DNA from: Sphingobacterium haloxyli | Lineage (GTDB): Bacteria > Bacteroidota > Bacteroidia > Sphingobacteriales > Sphingobacteriaceae | Assembly: GCF_002980525.1 (NCBI RefSeq) | Contig: NZ_PVBQ01000009.1 | Coordinates: 62,001 to 126,000 of the forward strand | Length of the DNA stretch: 64,000 bases | Direction: 5' to 3' | Shown here: piece after piece, positions 54,109 to 62,935 of the stretch | Layout of the letters: each line of letters starts with the position of its first letter | How positions within the stretch are numbered: the stretch's first letter is position 1 | The notes under the pieces: generated by a model | What the model saw: the letters and a program-made list of their open reading frames with translations, nothing else | Told to the model about the DNA's origin: nothing | Database searches by the model: none | Program-made: the position numbers and the translations under genes

Positions 54109-54375
54109 ATGGACACAAGAAACGAACTTTACAACCACCTTATTAAACGATTTCAAGACTACAGCGCTGAAGAATTGGTGCAACTTAATAACGAGCTGGT
54201 ATCCGGAAAATGGGGAACAAATCGAGGGACTTTTCGTACGGCAGTCTTAAATGCGCTGTCCAAGAAGGGAGTTGATCTATCTGCTATTGTGCACCGTTGT
54301 GATGGTTTTACGGCGATACAGATTGTTCCTGTGGCACTGGCAGAAAACAATGTGCTCATTCCGCTAGCGGAGTAA
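54109..54375 (+). CDS. Small cytoplasmic protein, unknown function
   Basis: An 88-residue protein with no signal or membrane segment. The first half is helical and polar (LIKRFQDYSAEELVQLNNEL); the second has NALSKKGVDLSAIV and a hydrophobic tail ending VLIPLAE. I do not recognise the family. The gene has one of the best promoters of the window and a long, possibly structured leader, so it is likely real and well expressed. Neighbours (nuoN before, DUF5686 gene after) give no clue. Confidence 0.7.
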   Translation: MDTRNELYNHLIKRFQDYSAEELVQLNNELVSGKWGTNRGTFRTAVLNALSKKGVDLSAIVHRCDGFTAIQIVPVALAENNVLIPLAE

Positions 54376-54490
54376 GGCCGAATCGCGCCATACAAAGGCG
54401 AATGCGGCGTGGCCACGCTATGATAAAAAAATCAATTTCATTTTAATCTTATTGTACAAATTGTATCTTTATGGCAGTGCCATTTTGAAT

Positions 54491-57025
54491 ATGAGGAGAA
54501 TAAGCTTGCTGAAATTGTTGATATTGATATTTACTCTCGGCGTTGCTGCACAGCATGGCGTGGCTCAACAAAAAATCATCGGAACAGTTGTTGATGGCGT
54601 AACAGGACAAGGTGTTCCACAAGCGAGCTTAAAGCTGCGGGGAACGGCGGATGGTACTTCATGTGATTCTTCTGGACGATTTTTTTTGGCGACAAATGCC
54701 CGGTTACCGTTGCAACTCGTTGTATCCGCTATAGGATATGAGGAACTACTTGTGTATGTCGACACGCTACGGGAACATTTACATATTGCGTTAGCGCATG
54801 ATAAAAATGTAATCGATGCGGTAGAAGTGTCGCGCCGGCAGAAATATAGGAACCGAAATCCTGCAGTTGATCTTATTCATCAGGTCATCAAGAACAAGCG
54901 TTCTAATCGTTTGGAAAGCCAACCACGGGTCTCTTTTGAGCAGTACGACAAATTGCAGTTTGGACTCGTAAACCCATCAGCGCAATATAATAAGCGAATG
55001 GGAAGCTTAGGTTTTTTCTTCGATAATGTGGACACATTGACATCGCCTGGAAATAAGCTGCTTACCATTTTTATGCAGGAACAGCTTAGTGATGTATTTT
55101 CTAAGAACGATCCCAAAGCGTTTAAAAAGCGGGTGAAGTCTATCAAACAGACTGATTTTGACGATCGGTATGTAAATAATCATAACATACAGTCCTACTT
55201 ATCTTATCTTTTTCAGGAGGTAGAGATTTATGACGACAATATTTTTTTGATTAACAAGTTATTTCTAAGTCCGATAGCGGACAATGCCCCAGTTTTTTAT
55301 AAGTACTACATCGTGGATACGATTAATACAGAAGAAGGGCGTTTAATCGAATTAAATTTTGAGCCGCGAAACAAAACTGACCTATTGCTTAGTGGTAAGC
55401 TGAGGATTACAACCGACGGTCGTTTCGCAGTGCAGGGTGCCAGGTTACGTGCAAATAAAGAGGCGAATCTAAACTGGGTAAATGACATAACCATTGATTT
55501 GCAATTTCGGCCAAACGAGGAGCAATATATGTTTCTGGTGCGTAGTGATGTAGACATCATGTTTGGTACGAACAGAAACGATGCGGTTTATGGTCGTAAG
55601 ACGACGTACAATTATGATTACGACTTTTCTCCATCGTTCTCTGACGATGTCTTTAAAGGGGCGCCTACAGAGATATTGACGTCGGCAAGGGATAATGAAA
55701 AGCTTGTTCATCAACAACGTCCGGTGCAGCTATCGCCTGTAGAAAACAGGGTCTACACGAATGTTGATTCACTAAACAATAACCGTACATTTCGAACGAT
55801 GCTTGCTGCTGGCTATTTGTTGGCACAGGGATTCTATCCGGCTGGACCTGTTGAATTTGGACCGCTGGAGTATTTATATTCAAGGAATAATATAGAGGGC
55901 AATCGGATACGGCTAAGTGGACGGACCACATTGGGTTTTTCGGAAAAGCTGTTTATCGAGGGATATTTAGCGTATGGAACACAAGATGGCAAAATGAAGT
56001 ATTTTGTTCGGCCAACGTTTTCGTTAAACGGTGAATCTGTGGCTACTTTTCCAGCACACTACTTGCAAGTGGCGGTACAGCATGATATTTTCGATCCCGG
56101 CAGGATGCTTGGTTTTAAAAAGGGAGATAGTTTTTTTCAGTCTATACGCAGTAACCGCCCGACGAAATGGATGGATACCTATGCGTATCAACTTAAGCAT
56201 CTAATTGAATTTGGCAACCACGTGAGTCTGCAGAGCTCTTTTATCCATCATCGTAGGAGAGCGATTGGTGATTTGGAATTTGTTTCTTCCGGAGATGAGC
56301 CCGTCGATATAGCTCATATAAATACCAACGAATTGGAATTTATACTGCGGTGGGCCCCAAAAGAAAAGTTTTATTATCGTAACTTGACTAGGCGTACAAT
56401 TGTAGAGAAGTACCCGGTGTTTACGCTACAGTATAATCGTGGACTGAAAGGGTTTTGGAGTGGAGACTATGCTTTCGACGCGATGCGTGCTTCGGTGTCG
56501 AAACGTTTCTTTCTGAATCAATTGGGCTTTGCTGATATGACGTTGAGCGGGGGGAAAATTTGGGGCACCCTGCCTTATCCGTTATTGGAAATGCCGAATG
56601 TATTCCGAGATGAGGATACTCGGCATGAAATAGACTTTTCGATGATGCGTAGTATGGAGTTTGTGGCGGATGAATATGTCCGTCTGGCATTTGAACATCA
56701 GCTTGAAGGATTTATCTTAAATAAGATTCCGTTAATCAAAAAGCTTAAACTGCGAGAGCTTTGGGGAGCGAAAATGTTTTATGGTCGGCTGAGTGATGTT
56801 AATAACCCTTATCTTAGCAAAGATGTGGTTCATTTTGACACCGACGCTGATGGAGATATCATGACGCACATGTTTGATAATAAGGTTCCGTATTGGGAGG
56901 GCAAAGTAGGCATTGACAATATTTTCCGTTTATTGCGGGTTGAGTACATACGGCGGCTAAACTATACGGCTTTGCCGAATGTCGACAAAGACAGGTATCG
57001 GGTCAGCCTTCATTTAAATTTTTAA
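54491..57025 (+). CDS. DUF5686 family outer-membrane protein with carboxypeptidase-regulatory-like domain
   Basis: Start set at ATG 54491, which begins the signal peptide (MRRISLLKLLILIF...GVAQQ); the frame extends to 54452 only through a TTG. The 844-residue product has an N-terminal CarboxypepD_reg-like domain (KIIGTVVDGVTGQGVPQASL, about residues 27-110), then a long beta-rich region of the DUF5686 type with YHRAW-like and ARLRANKEANLNWVNDI strands, ending in an aromatic residue (RVSLHLNF) as outer-membrane barrels do. It is probably a TonB-independent barrel in the outer membrane; substrate and role are unknown. Confidence 0.8.
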   Translation: MRRISLLKLLILIFTLGVAAQHGVAQQKIIGTVVDGVTGQGVPQASLKLRGTADGTSCDSSGRFFLATNARLPLQLVVSAIGYEELLVYVDTLREHLHIALAHDKNVIDAVEVSRRQKYRNRNPAVDLIHQVIKNKRSNRLESQPRVSFEQYDKLQFGLVNPSAQYNKRMGSLGFFFDNVDTLTSPGNKLLTIFMQEQLSDVFSKNDPKAFKKRVKSIKQTDFDDRYVNNHNIQSYLSYLFQEVEIYDDNIFLINKLFLSPIADNAPVFYKYYIVDTINTEEGRLIELNFEPRNKTDLLLSGKLRITTDGRFAVQGARLRANKEANLNWVNDITIDLQFRPNEEQYMFLVRSDVDIMFGTNRNDAVYGRKTTYNYDYDFSPSFSDDVFKGAPTEILTSARDNEKLVHQQRPVQLSPVENRVYTNVDSLNNNRTFRTMLAAGYLLAQGFYPAGPVEFGPLEYLYSRNNIEGNRIRLSGRTTLGFSEKLFIEGYLAYGTQDGKMKYFVRPTFSLNGESVATFPAHYLQVAVQHDIFDPGRMLGFKKGDSFFQSIRSNRPTKWMDTYAYQLKHLIEFGNHVSLQSSFIHHRRRAIGDLEFVSSGDEPVDIAHINTNELEFILRWAPKEKFYYRNLTRRTIVEKYPVFTLQYNRGLKGFWSGDYAFDAMRASVSKRFFLNQLGFADMTLSGGKIWGTLPYPLLEMPNVFRDEDTRHEIDFSMMRSMEFVADEYVRLAFEHQLEGFILNKIPLIKKLKLRELWGAKMFYGRLSDVNNPYLSKDVVHFDTDADGDIMTHMFDNKVPYWEGKVGIDNIFRLLRVEYIRRLNYTALPNVDKDRYRVSLHLNF

Positions 57026-57071
57026 TACTATGCGACCATCATGATTTATCCTTTAAAAATAATTTATTACG

Positions 57072-57851
57072 ATGAAAAAGACACCTACTTATTTTCTATT
57101 GGACATCAAAAATAATACGGCATATATCACTGTGAATAGGCCGGATAAGTTGAACGCACTGAATACGCTTGTCTTAAAAGAACTTTCCGAAATTTTAACA
57201 ACATTGGAAGCAAATGAAGACGTGCGGGGTATCATCCTAACCGGTGCTGGAGATAAAGCGTTCGTTGCCGGTGCCGATATCAAAGAATTTCAAGAGTTTT
57301 CGTCTGATGAGGCGTGGCAATTATCAAAATCCGGGCAAGAAGAGGTTATGGATAACTTGTATACGTTTCCCAAACCGGTAATTGCGGCGATTAATGGATT
57401 TGCGCTCGGGGGAGGATTAGAATTAGCGATGGCATGCCACATCCGTGTAGCAAGCGAAGAAGCGAAGATGGGGCTTCCAGAGGTTTCTCTGGGGATTATT
57501 CCGGGATACGGTGGTACACAGCGATTGCCGCAGCTTGTTGGACGGGGAAAAGCGTTAGAAATGATCATGACGGGCGATATAATCGAGGCGAAAGATGGGT
57601 TACAGTGGGGCTTAGTTAACCACGTGGTACCGCAGGGGGAACTGATTTCTACCTGTGAAAGGCTTTTGGAAAAAATGTACCAACGGTCGAGCTCGGCAAT
57701 TGCTGCGGCTATCCGCGCGGTGAATATAGGGCTTATGGAACCGGAAAGGGGTTATGAAGAAGAAATGGATGCTTTTGCAAATGCCTTTGATACGCCAGAC
57801 TTTCAAGAAGGTGTAGCCGCTTTCTTGGAAAAGCGAAAACCAAACTTTTAG
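57072..57851 (+). CDS. Enoyl-CoA hydratase/isomerase family protein
   Basis: A 259-residue cytoplasmic crotonase-fold enzyme that likely adds water to trans-2-enoyl-CoA. NRPDKLNALNTLVLKEL, AFVAGADIKEF (oxyanion hole), NGFALGGGLELAMACHIRVA and PEVSLGIIPGYGGTQRL, with both catalytic Glu positions filled, fit a short-chain enoyl-CoA hydratase. It starts 46 bases after the DUF5686 gene. Acyl-CoA dehydrogenase at 4029-5528 could feed the same pathway but is far away. Confidence 0.92.
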   Translation: MKKTPTYFLLDIKNNTAYITVNRPDKLNALNTLVLKELSEILTTLEANEDVRGIILTGAGDKAFVAGADIKEFQEFSSDEAWQLSKSGQEEVMDNLYTFPKPVIAAINGFALGGGLELAMACHIRVASEEAKMGLPEVSLGIIPGYGGTQRLPQLVGRGKALEMIMTGDIIEAKDGLQWGLVNHVVPQGELISTCERLLEKMYQRSSSAIAAAIRAVNIGLMEPERGYEEEMDAFANAFDTPDFQEGVAAFLEKRKPNF

Positions 57852-57863
57852 AATATTTGTTCC

Positions 57864-57890
57864 ACAGTTAATATAGATACTATTAACTGT
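57864..57890. promoter_or_regulatory. Perfect inverted repeat abutting the AI-2E permease start codon
   Basis: ACAGTTAATA (57864-57873) and TATTAACTGT (57881-57890) form a perfect 10-bp inverted repeat around TAGATAC. The ATG begins at the next base, 57891. AATATTTG at 57852-57859, one mismatch from the -7 consensus, would place the transcription start inside the repeat. Confidence 0.6.
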
Positions 57891-58937
57891 ATGAGCAATC
57901 CCGTTTTCTCACAAAGAGAGAGAAATATTATTATTCTCTTAATTGTCCTAACCCTGGGCGGTATACTCTTATACGCCACACGCGGGATTTTTGGAGCTTT
58001 TCTCGGTACATTGGTTATGTATACGCTGTTTCGTAAACTCAACATTTTTTTTATCGAGAAATGGCGTTGGCCTAAACCGCTGGCGGCTGGGGTTATTATC
58101 ATTCTATCCATTTTTATTATCGTCCTCCCTTTTTTTGGTATTGGAAGCATGCTGGTCCGAAAAGCGTTGGAATTACAGGAAAATCCGGCCTGGATAAAGC
58201 AGATTATCGATGCCGTAAACCAATTTGCTGGTGACAAATTGGGAAAACCGGATTTGCTACAAGAACAGCTCGAATCGAGCGCTGCTTATTTTGGTAAGTT
58301 GCTGACGGCCGTTTTGGGCGGAGCGGCAAACGTATTTCTGGAAATAACCGTGATGTATTTCATTTTATATTTCCTGTTTGTTAATTATCGAGGCTTTGAA
58401 AACGGCATATTATACTATTTGCCGTTTGATGAGGAGCAGGCGGTGGTATTTAGCTCTGAGTTGAAAAATATTACATATTCCAATATCCTCGGGCAGTCAA
58501 TTATTGCTATTGTTCAAGGTGGATGTCTCGCTATCGGGTTCGTGATTTTTGACGTTGGCGACCCGTTGTTCTGGGGCGTAATTTGTGCTATCTTATCTTT
58601 CATCCCCCTTTTAGGACCGCCACTGATTTTTGTGCCCGCTGTGCTGGTCTTATTTTCGCAAGGGAACTCCTGGCAAGCGTTGGGTCTACTCGTTTGGGGG
58701 TTTGGATTGGTGATTAATATTGATAATATACTGCGCTTTATCATCAGCAAAAAAGTAGGCAATATTCACCCATTGATTACCGTGATAGGAGTGATTATCG
58801 GGTTGCCTTTATTTGGCTTGATGGGATTGGTTTATGGCCCCTTGTTATTGTCTTACCTCCTTATCGCAGTGAAAGTATATAAAGCGAATAAACGTCTGTC
58901 GCTTCAAAAAGAGCAGTTGAAGGGAAATAAAGACTGA
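57891..58937 (+). CDS. AI-2E family transporter (permease)
   Basis: A 348-residue inner-membrane protein with about seven hydrophobic segments, in the arrangement of the AI-2E/TqsA/PerM family: ILLIVLTLGGILLYATRGI first, then IIILSIFIIVLPFFGIGSML, and the late GVICAILSFIPLLGPPLIFVPA and GVIIGLPLFGLMGLVYGPLL motifs. Members export diverse small molecules or ions; autoinducer-2 export is only one case and no quorum-sensing gene is near. No normal ribosome-binding sequence is free, since an inverted repeat ends at the start codon. Confidence 0.88.
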   Translation: MSNPVFSQRERNIIILLIVLTLGGILLYATRGIFGAFLGTLVMYTLFRKLNIFFIEKWRWPKPLAAGVIIILSIFIIVLPFFGIGSMLVRKALELQENPAWIKQIIDAVNQFAGDKLGKPDLLQEQLESSAAYFGKLLTAVLGGAANVFLEITVMYFILYFLFVNYRGFENGILYYLPFDEEQAVVFSSELKNITYSNILGQSIIAIVQGGCLAIGFVIFDVGDPLFWGVICAILSFIPLLGPPLIFVPAVLVLFSQGNSWQALGLLVWGFGLVINIDNILRFIISKKVGNIHPLITVIGVIIGLPLFGLMGLVYGPLLLSYLLIAVKVYKANKRLSLQKEQLKGNKD

Positions 58938-58967
58938 AAAATATCCCGCCATGACGGGATATTTTTT
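58937..58967. terminator. Bidirectional terminator between convergent genes
   Basis: AAAAATATCCCG (58937-58948) pairs with CGGGATATTTTT (from 58955) across a six-base loop; the A and T tracts give T-runs on both strands. It serves the AI-2E gene on the plus strand and the hydroxy-acid oxidase gene on the minus strand. Confidence 0.92.
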
Positions 58968-58970
58968 ATG

Positions 58971-60140
58971 TTACATTTTCAATAGTCTTTCAGGGAATTG
59001 ACTAACATTTTCTAGCGTGAGTTGTTGCATCACTTGATATAGCTGTGCTTTAAACAGGTTGATGGTATGCTCGCCACCTTCGTCGCCTAACGCACCGACA
59101 CCGTACATAAAAGGGCGCCCCATAAAATTAAAATCAGAACCTACGGCATGGGCGCGGGCCAGATCGACACCGGAACGTATACCACCATCTAGCATAATTT
59201 TTATCTTCTCTTTGTAGGAGGGATTGCTGGCGAGGTGTATTAGTGAATTAATAGAAGATTCTCCTGCGTCTATTTGGCGGCCGCCATGATTGGATACAAT
59301 CACGCCGTCAGCACCAATGCTGATAACTGCCTCCATATCTTCGTCGCTCGCAATACCTTTCACCACGAGTGCTCCTTTCCAAATATCGCGGATGGCTTTT
59401 ACTTTTTCGATGTCTACCTTACCCGTGAAGGTACGGTCCATAAATTTGCCTAGCTGTGCAAGGTCGAGCCCTTTTTCCATATAAGGTTTTAAGGTCGCAA
59501 AAGAAGGTATACCGTGCTGTAACGTTTTAATGCCCCACAGTGGCCGCATCATAGCTTGCGTAATGTTGGAAATGTTCATTTTCGGCGGCATGGACAAACC
59601 GGCTTTGATTTCGCGATAGCGAAGACCGAAAGATGGAACATCTACCAAGACGACTAGTACAGGACATTCCACCGCTGCTAGACGGCGCAAGATATCATCC
59701 CGAAGCTTGTTTTCGGTCGGGTGGTAAAGTTGGAACCACGCCTTCCCCTCTGAAACTTCGGCGATACGTTCAATACTACTTGTTGATACCGTGCTCAAGG
59801 TATATGGTATGTCATTTTTGGCAGCTGCTTTAGCTAGAATTTCTGGGGCATTGGGCCACATCAGCCCTTGTAGACCGATGGGGGAGATACCAAAGGGCGC
59901 GCTGTACCGTCTACCAAAAAGTTCTACAGACATGTTGATATCGCCAGAGACCCGAAGGTACTGCGGTTTTAGTACAATGTTGTCGAAATCACTTTCGTTT
60001 TTTGCTAAGTTCCACTCTTCGTTACAACCTCCTTCGAGGTAATCAAATGCAAATTTGGGAATTCGGGATTTCGCTTTTGCTCTTAAATCGACGATAGACG
60101 GATATTTTGAATTATATCGATATACGATTTTCTTACTCAT
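58971..60140 (-). CDS. FMN-dependent alpha-hydroxy-acid oxidase/dehydrogenase
   Basis: A 389-residue TIM-barrel flavoprotein of the lactate dehydrogenase (LldD)/glycolate oxidase family. YNSKYPSIVDLRAKAKSRIP, FDYLEGGCNEEWNLAKNE, SAPFGISPIGLQGLMWP, and the active-site motif VIVSNHGGRQIDAGES (His base and Arg) followed by IMLDGGIRSGVDLARA are all present. It would oxidise L-lactate or a related 2-hydroxy acid to the keto acid and may feed electrons to the quinone pool. It stands alone, divergent from metE. Confidence 0.92.
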   Translation of the reverse strand: MSKKIVYRYNSKYPSIVDLRAKAKSRIPKFAFDYLEGGCNEEWNLAKNESDFDNIVLKPQYLRVSGDINMSVELFGRRYSAPFGISPIGLQGLMWPNAPEILAKAAAKNDIPYTLSTVSTSSIERIAEVSEGKAWFQLYHPTENKLRDDILRRLAAVECPVLVVLVDVPSFGLRYREIKAGLSMPPKMNISNITQAMMRPLWGIKTLQHGIPSFATLKPYMEKGLDLAQLGKFMDRTFTGKVDIEKVKAIRDIWKGALVVKGIASDEDMEAVISIGADGVIVSNHGGRQIDAGESSINSLIHLASNPSYKEKIKIMLDGGIRSGVDLARAHAVGSDFNFMGRPFMYGVGALGDEGGEHTINLFKAQLYQVMQQLTLENVSQFPERLLKM

Positions 60141-60234
60141 CTTTGAAACGGTATTTTATTATAGCGGAGCGAATATACAGACTATTTTGTTAATTACCGT
60201 CCTGTTGTGTGTCGCTTTAGTCTATACTTTTTGC

Positions 60235-60257
60235 GTTCCTTTTTATACAAAAGGAAC
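60235..60257. repeat. 9-bp perfect inverted repeat upstream of the riboswitch
   Basis: GTTCCTTTT and AAAAGGAAC flank the five bases TATAC. It falls at or just after the possible metE transcription start, so it could be an operator or an upstream terminator; no T-run follows on the plus strand. Confidence 0.55.
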
Positions 60258-60304
60258 ATAAAAGAAAATTTTGTTAAATTCCTTTTTATTCTTATCTTGG
60301 CTTC

Positions 60305-60404
60305 GCTTATAGAGAAAGGCCGAGGGAGTAGACCCGCTGAAGCCTTAGCAACCTGTCTCTTGACAAGGTGCTACATTCTACTCCTGATTGGGAGAAAGAT
60401 AAGC
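60305..60404 (+). promoter_or_regulatory. SAM-I (S-box) riboswitch aptamer controlling metE
   Basis: The stretch carries the S-box core words in order: AGAGA, GAGGGA, GACCC, TGAAGCC, AGCAACC, AAGGTGCTA and ATTC. P1 is GCTTAT (60305-60310) with ATAAGC (60399-60404), P3 surrounds a TCTT loop, and P4 is CTCC/GGAG (60381-60394). It senses S-adenosylmethionine and should reduce metE expression when SAM is plentiful. CTTATCTT at 60291-60298 can pair with AAGATAAG either at 60396-60403 (competing with P1) or at 60445-60452 (near the start codon), so control may act on translation. Confidence 0.93.
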
Positions 60405-60479
60405 TGAGCACACTCTTCCTGGTGTCCTTTTCTCCAAAGCAAAAAAGATAAGAAAAATTAACACAACAACAGATATATT

Positions 60480-62792
60480 ATGTTATTAACAAACAATTTA
60501 GGCTACCCGAGAGTGGGTGCATTCCGCGAATTGAAAAAGGCCAATGAAGCTTATTGGGCTAAGAAAATCGGCGCGGAAGAACTATTGCAAGCAGGACTTA
60601 AAATCCGTGAAGGCAATTGGAAGACACAGAAAGAGGCAGGTATCGACTTGATTCCATCCAATGACTTTTCTTTTTATGACCAAGTATTGGATTTGTCTCT
60701 AACAGTAGGCGCTATTCCAGCTCGTTACAGCTCGCTGTTAAACAAAATTGATCGCCAATATAATTTAGACTTATATTTTGCGATGGCACGCGGATTCCAA
60801 GAGGAGGGTGTGGACGTCACGGCGATGGAAATGACTAAATGGTTCGATACGAACTATCACTATCTTGTTCCGGAATTTACGAAAGATCAAACGTTTAAAT
60901 TGACGTCGGAGAAATTCTTGAACGAGTACAACGAGGCTAAATCATTGGGTATTGAAACAAAACCTGTATTGATTGGCCCGATAACTTATCTTTTAATAGG
61001 TAAAGAAAAGGAAGAGGGCTTTAATCGTATTGATTTAATTGATAGATTATTGCCTGTTTATGAGGAGATCTTAGCAAAGTTGGCTGATGCAGGTGCACAA
61101 TATGTGCAGATCGATGAGCCGTTCTTAGCATTGGATATTGATGATGCTACACGCACTTTATACGGTAAAGTGTTTGAAAAATTGGCTACTGCAGCTAAGG
61201 GCATCAAATTGATTGCGGCAACTTATTTCGAAGCTCTCCGCGACAACGAAGAAACGGCGGTGAACTTACCGGTTCATGCGCTTCACCTTGATCTTGTTCG
61301 TGGAGAAAATCAACTAGATACTGTTTTATCAAAAGTTCCTGCATCTTTGACACTTTCTTTAGGGGTTGTTGAAGGGCGAAACATCTGGAAAAACGACTAT
61401 GAAAAATCGTTGGTGAAAATCAGACAGGCAGTAGATGCATTGGGAGCTGACCGGGTGTGGGTTGCCCCCTCCTCGTCGTTATTGCATGTTCCGTTTGATT
61501 TGGATAACGAGGATAATGAAGAATCTTTGCCAGCTGAGGTGAAGAACTGGTTGGCTTTTGCAAAACAAAAGTTAGCCGAAGTGAAAGACTTGGCGGTGTT
61601 GGCTGATGGTGAAGCGGATGCAAAAACCACTGAGCGTTTTGAAGCGAACAAGGCGGCTGCGGAAAGTCGTCGTACTTCACCGTTGATCCATAGACCGGAA
61701 GTGAAAGAGCGCACCGCGAATATTACGGATGACGATGCGACTCGTACGTCTCCGTTTTCCACTCGTAAAGCGGCGCAGCAGGCGAAATTTAATTTGCCGG
61801 CGTTTGCTACGACGACAATCGGGTCTTTCCCGCAGACGAAAGACGTCCGTAAGTGGAGAGCAGACCTGAAAAAAGGTGCGATTACGCAGGAGCAGTACGA
61901 CAAAGAAATTGCGGAAGAAACCGAAAGAACTATCCGTTTGCAAGAAGAACTGGATATTGATGTGTTGGTACACGGTGAGTTTGAACGTAATGACATGGTG
62001 GAGTACTTCGGCGAGCAATTGGCTGGCTATGCGTTCACGAAAAATGGATGGGTACAGTCTTATGGCTCCCGTTGTGTAAAACCTCCAATTATTTATGGTG
62101 ATGTTTATCGCCCTGCGGATATGACGGTTCGCTGGTCTGCGTATGCACAGTCCTTGACAGATCGCCCTGTAAAAGGGATGTTGACTGGACCGGTTACTAT
62201 TTTGCAATGGTCATTTGTACGTAACGACCAACCCCGTTCGACAACGACTTATCAAATTGCTTTGGCTATTTTGGACGAGGTGCAGGCATTGGAAAAAGCG
62301 GGTATCAAAATCATCCAAATTGATGAGCCAGCTATTCGGGAGGGACTTCCTTTGCGTAAAACCGATCAGCAAGATTATTTGAACTGGGCTGTTCGAGCGT
62401 TCCGTGTTTCGTCATCCAATGTGGAAGATGATACTCAAATCCATACACACATGTGTTACTCGGAGTTCAATGATATCATTCAGGACATCGCGGCTATGGA
62501 TGCTGATGTGATTACGATAGAAACATCGCGTTCACAAATGGAATTGCTTGATGCCTTTGCCGGAGATTTCAAATATCCAAATGATATTGGCCCGGGTGTG
62601 TACGATATACATTCGCCACGTGTGCCTAACACAGAGGAGATGGTGCACTTACTTCGCAAAGCGAAAGCCGTTGTGCCTGCTGAACAGCTATGGGTAAACC
62701 CTGATTGTGGTTTGAAAACCCGTGCATGGCCAGAGACGAAAGCAGCGCTTGAATCTATGGTGGAAGCAGCTAAGATATTACGCGCAGAATAG
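60480..62792 (+). CDS. metE: Cobalamin-independent methionine synthase
   Basis: A 770-residue cytoplasmic enzyme that methylates homocysteine with methyltetrahydrofolate to give methionine. Two related barrels are present: the N-terminal half begins NNLGYPRVGAFRELKKA; the C-terminal half has FATTTIGSFPQTKDVRKWR and IDEPAIREGLPLRK. Zinc ligands are His657 and Cys659 (HTHMCYSEFND), Glu681 and Cys743 (NPDCGLKTR), matching the known set in Escherichia coli MetE. Length is normal. The SAM-I riboswitch directly upstream gives end-product control. Confidence 0.98.
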   Translation: MLLTNNLGYPRVGAFRELKKANEAYWAKKIGAEELLQAGLKIREGNWKTQKEAGIDLIPSNDFSFYDQVLDLSLTVGAIPARYSSLLNKIDRQYNLDLYFAMARGFQEEGVDVTAMEMTKWFDTNYHYLVPEFTKDQTFKLTSEKFLNEYNEAKSLGIETKPVLIGPITYLLIGKEKEEGFNRIDLIDRLLPVYEEILAKLADAGAQYVQIDEPFLALDIDDATRTLYGKVFEKLATAAKGIKLIAATYFEALRDNEETAVNLPVHALHLDLVRGENQLDTVLSKVPASLTLSLGVVEGRNIWKNDYEKSLVKIRQAVDALGADRVWVAPSSSLLHVPFDLDNEDNEESLPAEVKNWLAFAKQKLAEVKDLAVLADGEADAKTTERFEANKAAAESRRTSPLIHRPEVKERTANITDDDATRTSPFSTRKAAQQAKFNLPAFATTTIGSFPQTKDVRKWRADLKKGAITQEQYDKEIAEETERTIRLQEELDIDVLVHGEFERNDMVEYFGEQLAGYAFTKNGWVQSYGSRCVKPPIIYGDVYRPADMTVRWSAYAQSLTDRPVKGMLTGPVTILQWSFVRNDQPRSTTTYQIALAILDEVQALEKAGIKIIQIDEPAIREGLPLRKTDQQDYLNWAVRAFRVSSSNVEDDTQIHTHMCYSEFNDIIQDIAAMDADVITIETSRSQMELLDAFAGDFKYPNDIGPGVYDIHSPRVPNTEEMVHLLRKAKAVVPAEQLWVNPDCGLKTRAWPETKAALESMVEAAKILRAE

Positions 62793-62820
62793 TATTCACG
62801 GTAATTAGTATTATAAAAGT

Positions 62821-62858
62821 AGACACGGCCCGCGGGATTTTTCCTCGGGCCGTTGTCT
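62821..62858 (+). terminator. Probable metE terminator hairpin
   Basis: AGACACGGCCCG (62821-62832) pairs with CGGGCCG (62846-62852) and TGTCT (62854-62858) with a single bulged T, around a 13-base loop. The stem is strong, yet no T-run follows, so termination may be incomplete. Confidence 0.6.
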
Positions 62859-62921
62859 TGATAAACGTATGGTTAACACTTTTTTTACAATGGTAGGGTA
62901 GTTTACTTCACATAAGGTTAG

Positions 62922-62929
62922 TATTTTTG
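62922..62929 (+). promoter_or_regulatory. Candidate -7 promoter element, possible leaderless transcript
   Basis: TATTTTTG matches TAnnTTTG and ends six bases before the ATG at 62936, so the transcript would begin at or next to the start codon. Confidence 0.35.
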
Positions 62930-62935
62930 CCTCAA

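Larger units (their letters stand above)
60141..60479. other. 339-bp divergent intergenic region before metE
   Basis: Holds, in order, a weak minus-strand TATATTCG (60170-60177) as possible -7 box of the oxidase gene, a plus-strand TTG-N17-TACTTTTTG (60205-60233) as possible metE promoter, a perfect 9-bp inverted repeat (60235-60257), and the SAM-I riboswitch with its downstream platform. Confidence 0.55.

Noticed and set aside
61397..61996. 199-codon minus-strand frame inside metE
   Set aside because: It is antisense to a conserved enzyme gene and its serine-rich composition is a by-product of the coding strand.
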